DNA of 64,000 nt, from the NCBI RefSeq assembly GCF_000159235.2, contig NZ_ACGK02000001.1, forward strand, positions 496,001-560,000. Reading direction: 5' to 3'. The translations under genes and the position numbers were made by a program. Shown piece after piece: positions 8,256-16,357 of this stretch (its first letter is position 1; every line of letters starts with the position of its first letter). This DNA is from Fannyhessea vaginae DSM 15829 (lineage in GTDB: Bacteria; Actinomycetota; Coriobacteriia; Coriobacteriales; Atopobiaceae). Below the pieces are notes generated by a model. The model saw only the letters and a program-made list of their open reading frames with translations. It had not been told where the DNA came from and ran no database searches.

Positions 8256-9236
8256 ATGAACAACGAAAAACGTCGTCTTCTTGCAAAAATTGCATACCTT
8301 TATTACATTGAAGGAAAAAATCAAGCAGAAATTTCTACTGAGCTAGATATTTATCGTACAACGGTAAGTCGCTTAATTAATCGAGCGCGAACCGAAGGGA
8401 TTGTGCATATAGATATAAAGGATTTTGATCCTGCTCTCTTTGCATTAGAAGAATATGTGCGTACGAAATATCATTTAAAAAAGATCGAAATCATTGCCGA
8501 TCAAGTTGGAGATTCAAAGCAGACACGCATGGAGAATGTTGCACGCGCAGCAGCTGAATTAGTAAAAAATGTTATTAAAGACAAAGATGTGGTGGGCATT
8601 TCTTGGGGATCAACGCTTAGTAAACTTGTTGATAATATTGGTACAAAAACATTGGAAAACGTAGAGTTTTGTCCGCTTACAGGAGGACCTAGTCATGTAA
8701 ATCTTTCCTATCATGTAAATACCTTGGTGTATCGGATTGCCCGCGCATTTCATGGACGAGGGACCTTTATTAATGCAATGGTTTTGCAGGAAAATGCAGA
8801 TATTGTTCAGGGAATATGCAAGTCAAAGTACTTTAGAACCATCTCAAATGTTTGGAATCGTCTTAACGTTGCAATTGTAGGTGTAGGTGATGAACCCAAT
8901 CAGATACACGATAGTCAATGGCGCGATTTGCTCACACAAGATGACTTTGCTGCTTTGGACAAAGCCCATGCAATAGGGGAGGTATGCTGCAGATTCTTTA
9001 ATGCAGACGGTGAAGCTGTATGTCAAAATCTGCAGGATCGTACTATAGGTGTGCGCCTTGATGAGTTTGCTCGAATACCAAAAACAGTGGCTGTTGCCTG
9101 TGGTGAAAATAAAGCGCCAGCTATTCTGGCTATTTTAAGAAAAAAATATATCAATCATCTGGTAACCGATAAAACAACCATTCTTAAAGTCCTAGAGCTC
9201 GATAATGACGAAAACGTTGCAGACTTGTTATGTTAA
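8256..9236 (+). CDS. SorC family transcriptional regulator
   Basis: A protein of 326 residues from the ATG at 8256, which has GATCGAGG just before it. An N-terminal HTH (IEGKNQAEISTELDIYRTTVSRLINRARTEG) is followed by the SorC/CggR-type phosphosugar-binding domain (VVGISWGSTLSKLV, CPLTGGPSH, IVGVGDEP, VACGENKAPAILAILRKKYINHLVTDKTT). Members act as activators or repressors tuned by a sugar phosphate. It is co-transcribed with the DeoR-type gene. The paired DeoR + SorC arrangement before a lactose-class PTS and a glycyl radical enzyme also occurs in streptococci, as I recall the pneumococcal cluster. Confidence 0.9.
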   Translation: MNNEKRRLLAKIAYLYYIEGKNQAEISTELDIYRTTVSRLINRARTEGIVHIDIKDFDPALFALEEYVRTKYHLKKIEIIADQVGDSKQTRMENVARAAAELVKNVIKDKDVVGISWGSTLSKLVDNIGTKTLENVEFCPLTGGPSHVNLSYHVNTLVYRIARAFHGRGTFINAMVLQENADIVQGICKSKYFRTISNVWNRLNVAIVGVGDEPNQIHDSQWRDLLTQDDFAALDKAHAIGEVCCRFFNADGEAVCQNLQDRTIGVRLDEFARIPKTVAVACGENKAPAILAILRKKYINHLVTDKTTILKVLELDNDENVADLLC

Positions 9237-9315
9237 AAATACGTATAAACGCATGAGTTCGTTTATAAAAATATAAGAATCACCTCAAAAGAAGACACAT
9301 ATGTTTAATGTCTTG

Positions 9316-9352
9316 TGGTATGGCACATGAATGTGCTCCATACCATATTTTT
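9316..9352 (+). terminator. Probable terminator between the SorC gene and the PTS genes
   Basis: The dyad GGTATGGCACAT ... ATGTGCTCCATACC (one two-base bulge) is followed by ATTTTTATTT. The remaining part of 9237-9544 is AT-rich and should hold the promoter of the PTS operon, but I cannot point to a clear -35/-10 pair. Confidence 0.6.
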
Positions 9353-9544
9353 ATTTCAGAATGATGAACAAAATGCACAAAAGTGCAACTACCATAAAAC
9401 AAGCAATAATGTATTGAAAAGAAATTCATGAGACCATATAATCGTGATAGTGAGAGAAACAAAAATACTTTCGAACAAAAGTACCTTGATAATTTTTATA
9501 TGCGTGGTAGTTGGTAAGCACAATACAAAAGGAAAGGAGTATGT

Positions 9545-9871
9545 ATGGAATTACTCGAACCAGAGCAAATTATCATGGGTCTCATCATTAATGCAGGAGA
9601 TGCTAAACAGCATAGCTATCAGGCGTTGCATTTGGCAAAGGCTGGCAAATACGATGATGCTGATATCGAAATGAAGCAAGCTGATACCGCTCTTTTGGAA
9701 GCGCACAACTTACAAACTAAGTTTTTGACGCAGGAAGCGCAAGGGAATCAAATGCAGATCACGGCTTTATTTGTGCACTCTCAGGATCATTTGATGACAA
9801 CCCTTACAGAAATAAATCTTATTAAAGAGCTTATTGAAGTTCATAAAGAGTTAAACGTTCTAAAAGGTTAA
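9545..9871 (+). CDS. PTS lactose/cellobiose family EIIA component
   Basis: A 108-residue all-helical phosphocarrier. The active-site block is ALFVHSQDHLMT with the phosphorylated histidine at H78 and the partner H82, as in LacF/ChbA. It accepts phosphate from HPr and passes it to the IIB protein next door. The RBS AAAGGAG stands before the ATG. The order IIA-IIB-IIC and the link to the glycyl radical enzyme suggest import and phosphorylation of the sugar alcohol or anhydro sugar used by that enzyme. Confidence 0.93.
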   Translation: MELLEPEQIIMGLIINAGDAKQHSYQALHLAKAGKYDDADIEMKQADTALLEAHNLQTKFLTQEAQGNQMQITALFVHSQDHLMTTLTEINLIKELIEVHKELNVLKG

Positions 9872-9923
9872 ACGTTAAAAGGTTACACAATTTAAGCAAT
9901 TTAAGCAGTTTAAGCAGGTAAGG
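9861..9923 (+). repeat. Short tandem repeats between EIIA and EIIB
   Basis: TAAAAGGTTA occurs twice, 15 bp apart (9861-9870 and 9876-9885). Four 9-bp units follow: CAATTTAAG, CAATTTAAG, CAGTTTAAG, CAGGTAAGG (9888-9923), the last of which is the Shine-Dalgarno region of the EIIB gene. Confidence 0.85.
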
Positions 9924-9931
9924 AGTCGATC

Positions 9932-10240
9932 ATGGTAAAGATTGGACTTTTTTGCGCGGCAGGATTTTCAACGGGTATGTTGGTTAATAATATGAAAGCC
10001 GCTGCAGAAAAAAGAAATATTGAGGCCGAAATTGATGCGTATGGCCAGGTAAGCCTAGAAAACCATGTAGAGGGTTTAGATGTGGTTCTGCTTGGACCAC
10101 AGGTTGCATACACGTTTGATAAATCTGAAGCAATCTGCAAAGAACATAACGTTCCTATTGCAGTGATACCTATGGCTGATTACGGAATGCTCGATGGTGA
10201 AAAAGTTTTGGATCTAGCACTTAGTTTACACAGCAGCTAA
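9932..10240 (+). CDS. PTS lactose/cellobiose family EIIB component
   Basis: A 102-residue cytoplasmic phosphocarrier with the cysteine phosphorylation loop IGLFCAAGFSTGML (C8). The family motif DVVLLGPQVAYTF around residues 50-62 is present. It hands phosphate to the sugar bound by the IIC permease. The start has AAGGAG 6 bp upstream, which forms the last unit of a 9-bp tandem repeat array. It lies between IIA and IIC. Confidence 0.93.
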   Translation: MVKIGLFCAAGFSTGMLVNNMKAAAEKRNIEAEIDAYGQVSLENHVEGLDVVLLGPQVAYTFDKSEAICKEHNVPIAVIPMADYGMLDGEKVLDLALSLHSS

Positions 10241-10272
10241 TTTTTATAAGCACCTTAATGAAAGGACTGAAA

Positions 10273-11580
10273 ATGGCAAAGTTTGATCCTCAAAAAATCA
10301 TTACGCCGATCATGAAGTTTGTCAACATGCAAGGTATTATTGCACTTAAAGACGGTATGCTTGCAATTTTGCCTCTTACCGTTGTGGGTAGTATTTTTCT
10401 TATTATTGGCCAGTTGCCGTTTGAGGCTCTCAATCAGGCAATTGCATCGGTGTTTGGTAAAACATGGACCGAACCATTTATGCAGGTATATTCTGGTACA
10501 TTTGCAATTATGGGTCTTATATCGTGTTTTGCTATTGGTTTTTCCTATGCAAAACACAGCGGAGTAGATCCTCTGCCAGCTGGTGTTCTTTCGGTATCGT
10601 CTTTCTTTATTTTGCTGAAATCTTCCTATGTTCCAGCAAAAGGAGAAGCTATTCCTGATGCAATCGCAAAAGTATGGTTTGGTGGACAAGGTATTATCGG
10701 TGCAATTATTATTGGACTTACCGTTGGAGCTATATATAGTTTCTTTATTAAAAGACATATCGTTATTAAAATGCCCGAGCAGGTTCCTCAAGCAATTGCA
10801 AAGCAATTTGAAGCAATGATTCCTGCATTCGTTATCTTTTTGCTTTCGATGTGTGTATATATTTTGGCACAAATTCTTACGGGTGGCTCAACATTTATCG
10901 AGCTTATCTATCGTGTTATTCAAATTCCTTTACAAGGCCTTACTGGAACATTATGGGGCGCTATAGGCATTGCGTTTTTCATTTCGTTCTTGTGGTGGTT
11001 TGGCGTTCATGGACAATCAGTGGTCAACGGTATTGTAACTGCGCTGCTGCTTTCAAATCTTGACGCCAACAAAGCCCTGCTTGCTGCAGGTAATCTTTCG
11101 TTAGAAAACGGAGCTCACATTGTAACACAGCAGTTCCTCGACAGCTTTTTACTTATTTCGGGTTCGGGTATTACCTTTGGTGTAGTTGTAGCTATGCTTT
11201 TTGCTGCAAAATCTAAGCAATATAAGGCACTGGGTAAAGTTGCAGCATTCCCCGCACTTTTTAATGTAAATGAGCCTGTTGTATTTGGTTTTCCTGTTGT
11301 TATGAATCCACTTATGTTTTTACCATTTGTACTTGTTCCTATCGTTGCGGCAGTTGTGGTGTATGCCTCTATTGCAATTGGATTTATGCAGCCATTCTCA
11401 GGCGTTACGCTTCCGTGGAGTACGCCAGCTATTATCTCGGGATTTATGGTTGCCGGATGGCAAGGAGCACTTGTTCAGGTCATAATCCTTGCACTTTCGA
11501 CCCTAATTTATTTCCCATTCTTTAAGATCCAAGATAAAATTGCCTGCGATGCAGAAAATCAAGCAGCAAAGACCAAATAG
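10273..11580 (+). CDS. PTS lactose/cellobiose family EIIC permease
   Basis: A protein of 435 residues from the ATG at 10273, which has AAAGGA 6 bp upstream; an in-frame ATG at 10258 lacks an RBS. The protein has about ten hydrophobic segments. The family motifs are FLWWFGVHGQSVVNG near residue 240 and NVNEPVVFGFPVVMNP near 330-350, both in the substrate-binding part of CelB/ChbC-type permeases. It moves the sugar across the membrane while IIB phosphorylates it. A strong terminator follows directly, so the glycyl radical enzyme downstream has its own promoter. Confidence 0.93.
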   Translation: MAKFDPQKIITPIMKFVNMQGIIALKDGMLAILPLTVVGSIFLIIGQLPFEALNQAIASVFGKTWTEPFMQVYSGTFAIMGLISCFAIGFSYAKHSGVDPLPAGVLSVSSFFILLKSSYVPAKGEAIPDAIAKVWFGGQGIIGAIIIGLTVGAIYSFFIKRHIVIKMPEQVPQAIAKQFEAMIPAFVIFLLSMCVYILAQILTGGSTFIELIYRVIQIPLQGLTGTLWGAIGIAFFISFLWWFGVHGQSVVNGIVTALLLSNLDANKALLAAGNLSLENGAHIVTQQFLDSFLLISGSGITFGVVVAMLFAAKSKQYKALGKVAAFPALFNVNEPVVFGFPVVMNPLMFLPFVLVPIVAAVVVYASIAIGFMQPFSGVTLPWSTPAIISGFMVAGWQGALVQVIILALSTLIYFPFFKIQDKIACDAENQAAKTK

Positions 11581-11600
11581 ACGTGTGCTGAGCGGTGTAG

Positions 11601-11641
11601 ATGAGTTTAGCGTATATTACATACGCTAAACTCATTTTTTA
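11601..11641 (+). terminator. Strong Rho-independent terminator after EIIC
   Basis: A 14-bp perfect stem ATGAGTTTAGCGTA / TACGCTAAACTCAT with a 7-nt loop runs into a T6 tract. Confidence 0.92.
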
Positions 11642-11776
11642 TAGCTTTGACGGTTAAGTGTTCGGGCGATTATGCAAAGTACCTGCAACGATTGTATGAG
11701 TAGACAGCGAAAATGCTTTGGTTTCACGCGCAAAATCGCCTCATAAAAAATGGACAAGCATTTAGTACAAAACTTG

Positions 11777-11805
11777 TTGTATTTCGTTTGAAACAATGAT
11801 ATTAT
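11777..11805 (+). promoter_or_regulatory. Promoter of the glycyl radical enzyme operon
   Basis: TTGTAT, 17 bp, TATTAT forms a sigma-A-type promoter 45 bp upstream of the start codon. The motif TTTCGTTT (11782-11789) overlaps the -35 region and is the best candidate for control by the DeoR-type regulator. Confidence 0.6.
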
Positions 11806-11849
11806 AGTTACGAAAGAAAATATGCGCTTTACGAACGTAAGGGGGAGAA

Positions 11850-14306
11850 ATGGAAGTTCCGCGTTTAACACAGCAGTACTCCAACGATGTGCAAAAAGGT
11901 TCTCAGCAACATTTTGGGTACTTAACAGAGCGTATGTATAGGTATCGTGATAGAGTTCTTGATAAAAAACCCTATATTGATGCGCAACGTGCAGTTCTTG
12001 CAACGCAGGCATATAAAAAGTATCAGGCAGAACCAGTTGTGCTCAAACGTGCATACATGCTCAAAAATATTCTGGAACATATGTCGTTATACATCGACGA
12101 TGAAACGCTTATCGTGGGTAATCAAGCATCAGGCGATAAAGACGCTCCTATTTTCCCTGAATATACGCTTGAGTTTGTGTTAAACGAACTTGACACCTTT
12201 GAGAAGCGCGATGGTGACGTCTTTTATATTACCGAAGAAACTAAAGATCAATTGCGCAAGATTGCTCCTTTCTGGGAAAACAACAACTTGCGCGCTCATG
12301 CTGGCACCATGTTGCCAAAAGAAGTTCAGGTATATATGGAAACTGGATTTTTTGGCATGGAAGGTAAAATGAACTCCGGTGATGCTCACTTGGCAGTAAA
12401 TTACCAAAAGGTCTTGGAATTTGGTTTGCAAGGCTTTGAGCAGCGCACACGCGAGGCAAAAGCAAAGCTCGATCTTACCGATCCTGCAAGCATTGATAAA
12501 TATCACTTTTATGATTCTATTTTAATTACCATTGATGCAGTAAAAACGTATGCACACCGTTTTGTGGAACTTGCACGCAGCATGGCAGAAACCGCAAACG
12601 AAACGCGTCGTCGTGAGTTGCTTGAGATTGCCGATATTTGCGAGCGTGTTCCTTATTATCCTGCACGTACATTTGCCGAGGCTGTACAATCGGTATGGTT
12701 TATTCAGTGTATCTTACAAATTGAGTCCAATGGTCACTCGCTGTCGTATGGACGTTTTGACCAATATATGTATCCCTACGTTAAAGCCGATTTAGAATCA
12801 GGGCGCGAAACGCAAGATTCTATCGTTGAGCGTTTAACCAACCTGTGGATTAAAACGCTTACCATCAATAAGGTTCGCAGTCAGGCTCATACGTTCTCTT
12901 CGGCGGGGTCTCCTTTGTATCAAAATGTAACTATTGGTGGCCAAACGCGCGATAAAAAAGATGCGGTTAATCCCTTGTCGTACCTGGTACTTAAGTCGGT
13001 TGCGCAAGCGCATCTTCCTCAACCTAACCTTACCGTTCGCTATCACGCAGGTCTTAATCCAGACTTTATGAACGAAGCAATCGAAGTTATGAAGCTTGGT
13101 TTTGGTATGCCAGCGTTTAATAACGACGAAATTATCATTCCTTCTTTCATTGAGAAGGGTGTAAAAGAGCAGGACGCATACGATTATTCGGCAATTGGAT
13201 GCGTCGAGACGGCTGTTCCTGGTAAATGGGGTTATCGTTGTACTGGTATGAGTTACATGAACTTCCCCAAAGTTTTACTCATCGCTATGAACGATGGAAT
13301 CGATCCATCTTCGGGTAAACGCTTTGCGCCAGCGTATGGACGCTTTGTTGACATGCAATCCTATGACGACCTAAAAACTGCATGGGATAAGACGCTTCGT
13401 TATCTTACGCGTATGAGCGTTATTGTAGAAAATTCTATCGACTTAAGCCTTGAGCGCGAAGTTCCCGATATTTTGTGCTCGGCGCTTACCGATGACTGCA
13501 TTGGTCGTGGAAAACACCTTAAAGAGGGTGGAGCGGTATATGACTATATTTCTGGTTTGCAAGTAGGTATTGCTAACCTCTCAGACTCTCTTGCCGCCGT
13601 AAAGAAGCTTGTATTTGAAGAAAAGCGTATATCAACCTCTGAACTCTGGAGTGCGCTTCAAAGCGACTATGCAGGCGAGCGTGGCGAAGAAATTCGTCAG
13701 ATGCTCATCACGGACGCGCCAAAATATGGTAACGATGATGACTATGCTGACAAATTGGTACGCGATTGTTACGACGTGTATGTCGACGAAATTGCAAAAT
13801 ATCCCAATACGCGCTTTGGTCGTGGCCCCATTGGTGGTATTCGCTATTCGGGAACATCTTCTATCTCGGCAAATGTAGGTCAGGGTCGTGGAACTCTTGC
13901 AACTCCTGATGGCCGTCATGCAGGTACACCTTTGGCCGAAGGATGCTCGCCTGCCCACAACATGGATAAGCATGGTCCTACCAGCGTTCTTAAATCGGTA
14001 TCAAAGTTGCCTACCGATGAAATTGTTGGTGGCGTATTACTCAACCAAAAAGTTAACCCTCAGACGCTTGCAAAAGAAGAGGACAAACAAAAACTCATCG
14101 CGTTGCTGCGTACGTTCTTTAACCGTTTGCACGGATATCACATTCAATATAATGTGGTTTCTCGCGAGACTTTAATTGATGCACAAAAGCATCCCGAAAA
14201 ACATCGTGATCTTATTGTGCGCGTTGCGGGATATTCGGCCTTCTTTAATGTATTATCTAAAGCAACGCAAGACGACATTATTGCGCGTACCGAACACGCG
14301 CTTTAA
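11850..14306 (+). CDS. Glycyl radical enzyme of the YbiW/PflD type
   Basis: An 818-residue cytosolic enzyme, close to E. coli YbiW in length. The catalytic cysteine lies in GCVET (C451, E453), the single-Cys-plus-Glu arrangement of eliminase-type glycyl radical enzymes; true pyruvate formate-lyase has two adjacent cysteines. The glycyl radical site is RVAGYSA with G794, near the C-terminus. GRGTLATPDGRHAGTPLAEG precedes it. YbiW and PflD have been reported to open the ring of 1,5-anhydroglucitol-6-P or 1,5-anhydromannitol-6-P to 1-deoxyfructose-6-P. The Fsa-type aldolase 15 bp downstream and the local PTS fit that reaction. Such genes are often labelled formate acetyltransferase, which the active site argues against. 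The RBS AAGGGGGAG is strong. Confidence 0.88.
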   Translation: MEVPRLTQQYSNDVQKGSQQHFGYLTERMYRYRDRVLDKKPYIDAQRAVLATQAYKKYQAEPVVLKRAYMLKNILEHMSLYIDDETLIVGNQASGDKDAPIFPEYTLEFVLNELDTFEKRDGDVFYITEETKDQLRKIAPFWENNNLRAHAGTMLPKEVQVYMETGFFGMEGKMNSGDAHLAVNYQKVLEFGLQGFEQRTREAKAKLDLTDPASIDKYHFYDSILITIDAVKTYAHRFVELARSMAETANETRRRELLEIADICERVPYYPARTFAEAVQSVWFIQCILQIESNGHSLSYGRFDQYMYPYVKADLESGRETQDSIVERLTNLWIKTLTINKVRSQAHTFSSAGSPLYQNVTIGGQTRDKKDAVNPLSYLVLKSVAQAHLPQPNLTVRYHAGLNPDFMNEAIEVMKLGFGMPAFNNDEIIIPSFIEKGVKEQDAYDYSAIGCVETAVPGKWGYRCTGMSYMNFPKVLLIAMNDGIDPSSGKRFAPAYGRFVDMQSYDDLKTAWDKTLRYLTRMSVIVENSIDLSLEREVPDILCSALTDDCIGRGKHLKEGGAVYDYISGLQVGIANLSDSLAAVKKLVFEEKRISTSELWSALQSDYAGERGEEIRQMLITDAPKYGNDDDYADKLVRDCYDVYVDEIAKYPNTRFGRGPIGGIRYSGTSSISANVGQGRGTLATPDGRHAGTPLAEGCSPAHNMDKHGPTSVLKSVSKLPTDEIVGGVLLNQKVNPQTLAKEEDKQKLIALLRTFFNRLHGYHIQYNVVSRETLIDAQKHPEKHRDLIVRVAGYSAFFNVLSKATQDDIIARTEHAL

Positions 14307-14321
14307 AAGAAAGAAGCACTC

Positions 14322-14990
14322 ATGGAATTTATGCTGGATACGTTAAATTTACACGATATCGAAGACTGGGCACGTGTTTTGCCTTTAGCGGGAATAACGT
14401 CTAATCCCTCTATTGTAAAAAAAGAAGGGAATATCGATTTCTTTGCTCAAGTAAAAAAGGTGCGTTCCATTATTGGCGAAGAACCCAGTTTACATGCTCA
14501 AGTTGTTGCAACGAGCGTTGAGGGCATTTTACAAGATGCTCGTACGCTTCGCGAAAATATTGGTGGAAATTTTTATGTAAAAGTTCCTGTGTCGCCCAAT
14601 GGTCTTACGGCTATTAAACAGCTTAAAAAAGAAGGTTTTCGTATTACCGCAACGGCAATTTACACAATTTTCCAAGGTCTTTTGGCAATTGAGGCGGGGG
14701 CCGATTATTTAGCACCGTACTACAATCGCATGGAAAATTTAGGAACCGATCCTATAGAAGTTATAGGCCAGCTTGCTATGGCGTGCAGCAATTCGGGTGC
14801 GCACACCAAGATTTTGGCAGCCAGTTTTAAGAACGTATCGCAGGTTACCAATGCATTAGCCGCAGGTGCGCAGGCGGTTACCGCTGGTGCGGATATCTAT
14901 GCGGCAGGCTTTGCAAATCCCTCTATTCAAAAAGCAGTGGATGATTTTGCTGCAGACTGGCAAAGTACGCAAGGTCGCACTACCATTTAG
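14322..14990 (+). CDS. Fructose-6-phosphate aldolase / transaldolase-like protein (Fsa family)
   Basis: A 222-residue class I aldolase of the small transaldolase subfamily. The Schiff-base lysine is K87 in [20 protein letters not shown] near residue 24 and [29 protein letters not shown] are family blocks. It lies 15 bp after the glycyl radical enzyme gene and is probably translated from the same mRNA. In the E. coli pathway FsaA/FsaB cleave 1-deoxyfructose-6-phosphate to hydroxyacetone and glyceraldehyde-3-phosphate, and this is the likely job here. No gldA-type dehydrogenase follows to reduce the hydroxyacetone. Confidence 0.88.
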   Translation: MEFMLDTLNLHDIEDWARVLPLAGITSNPSIVKKEGNIDFFAQVKKVRSIIGEEPSLHAQVVATSVEGILQDARTLRENIGGNFYVKVPVSPNGLTAIKQLKKEGFRITATAIYTIFQGLLAIEAGADYLAPYYNRMENLGTDPIEVIGQLAMACSNSGAHTKILAASFKNVSQVTNALAAGAQAVTAGADIYAAGFANPSIQKAVDDFAADWQSTQGRTTI

Positions 14991-15023
14991 GTACAAGATC
15001 ATACGAGTGTTCTTAGACTACTT

Positions 15024-15068
15024 AAAGCATGTACCGTGAACGTATGAGTTTGCGGCGCATGCTTTTTT
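15024..15068 (+). terminator. Terminator after the fsa-type gene
   Basis: AAAGCATG ... CATGCTTT with a partly paired 26-nt loop ends in TTTTTT. It closes the glycyl radical enzyme operon. The rest of 14991-15371 is non-coding and holds the promoter of the next PTS operon and two TTTCGTTT motifs. Confidence 0.65.
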
Positions 15069-15199
15069 AGTTCATTTCGTTTAATTTCTCTTTCAGGTTA
15101 CAAGAGTCTTTTTCAGGCAATACCTATGTCAATGGGCAAAAAGAAATAATCAAAATAAATTCTGTAAACGGTAGCTTACAATCGGTGAAAATAAAATTC

Positions 15200-15228
15200 T
15201 TGTTTGTGAATAGTTTATGACGTATCAT
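15200..15228 (+). promoter_or_regulatory. Candidate promoter of the mannose-class PTS operon
   Basis: TTGTTT, 17 bp, TATCAT (5/6 match in the -10) lies about 140 bp before the EIIAB start, implying a leader with TTTCGTTT at 15270-15277. I see no sigma-54 type element, unlike the man operons of many Firmicutes. Confidence 0.4.
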
Positions 15229-15371
15229 AGTTTGAGTTGTTATGTATAAACGATGAAGTTCATTGGGTCTTTCGTTTAGCTTACGTTATGTGTCTTGTAC
15301 ACATATGAAACGGCTTTTGCGAGAGCTTCCCTTGAGCTTTTTCACGGGACATAAGAAAGTGAGGTAAGGCA

Positions 15372-16346
15372 GTGGTTAGTATTGTGTTAACCAGTCATGG
15401 CGGTTTAGCCGAGGGCATTATGCAATCAGGTCAAATGATTTTCGGACCTCAAGAAAATGTAAAGGCCGTTTGTTTAAACCCCGATATGGGTCCTGACGAC
15501 CTTAAAGCTCAGTTGCTTGCTGCCGTATCGTCTTTCGAAGATCAAAAGGAAGTTTTGTTCCTGGTCGATCTTCAAGGTGGTACTCCTTGGAATCAGGTTT
15601 CGCTGTTACTTGATTCAAACGAGCATCCTGAGTGGACTGCAGTTGCAGGTTTAAGTCTTCCTATGCTTGTTGCCGCATATGGCGCTCGTATGGGTGCTGA
15701 TACTGCAAAAGCTGTTGCTGCTGAGGCAATCAGCGAGGCAGCTGCAGGTATTAAGGCTAAGCCCGAAGACGTTATGCCTAAACCTAAAGCAGTTAAGCAG
15801 CAAGTTCACGGAGCTATTGCGCCTGGTACCGTTCTGGGTGACGGCCACATCAAGATTGGTCTTGCTCGTATTGATACGCGTTTGCTTCATGGTCAAGTTG
15901 CTACATCTTGGACAAAGGAAATCAAGCCCGATCGTATCATTGTTGTTTCCGATAAGGTTTGCAAAGACAGCCTGCGTAAACAAATGATCATCGAAGCTGC
16001 TCCTTCTGGAGTTCATGCTCATGTCATTCCTGTTTCAAAAATGGTAGAGCTCACCAAAGATCCTCGTTTTGGTGCTACACGTACTATGCTTCTTTTTGAA
16101 TCTCCTGCCGACATGCTTCAAGCTGTTGAGGCTGGCGTTGAAATCAAAAAAGCTAACTTGGGATCTATCGCTCACTCAGTAGGAAAAGTTGTCGTTAACA
16201 ATGCAATTGCAATGGGTAAAGACGACGTCGAAGCCCTCGAGAAACTCGTTTCTTTGGGTGTTGAGTTTGATGTTCGTAAAGTTCCTGCTGACGCACCTGA
16301 AAACTTTAATGCTTTGCTTCAAAAAGCAAAGTCTGAGTTGGCATAA
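15372..16346 (+). CDS. PTS mannose family fused EIIAB component
   Basis: A 324-residue two-domain phosphocarrier starting at GTG with GAGGTAAGG upstream. The IIA domain (about 1-135) has the phospho-histidine H9 in LTSHGGLAEG. An Ala/Lys-rich hinge follows, then the IIB domain from about 160 with IDTRLLHGQVATSW (H173). It relays phosphate from HPr to the incoming sugar. Together with the next two genes this is a complete ManLMN-type transporter, normally the main glucose/mannose/glucosamine uptake system. Its IIA domain could also serve the IIA-less PTS at 2832-4907, which is inference. Confidence 0.94.
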   Translation: MVSIVLTSHGGLAEGIMQSGQMIFGPQENVKAVCLNPDMGPDDLKAQLLAAVSSFEDQKEVLFLVDLQGGTPWNQVSLLLDSNEHPEWTAVAGLSLPMLVAAYGARMGADTAKAVAAEAISEAAAGIKAKPEDVMPKPKAVKQQVHGAIAPGTVLGDGHIKIGLARIDTRLLHGQVATSWTKEIKPDRIIVVSDKVCKDSLRKQMIIEAAPSGVHAHVIPVSKMVELTKDPRFGATRTMLLFESPADMLQAVEAGVEIKKANLGSIAHSVGKVVVNNAIAMGKDDVEALEKLVSLGVEFDVRKVPADAPENFNALLQKAKSELA

Positions 16347-16357
16347 AGGAGGATTTC

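Noticed and set aside
11850-14306. Annotation as pyruvate formate-lyase (formate acetyltransferase)
   Set aside because: The active site has a single Cys in GCVE, not the Cys-Cys pair of pyruvate formate-lyase.
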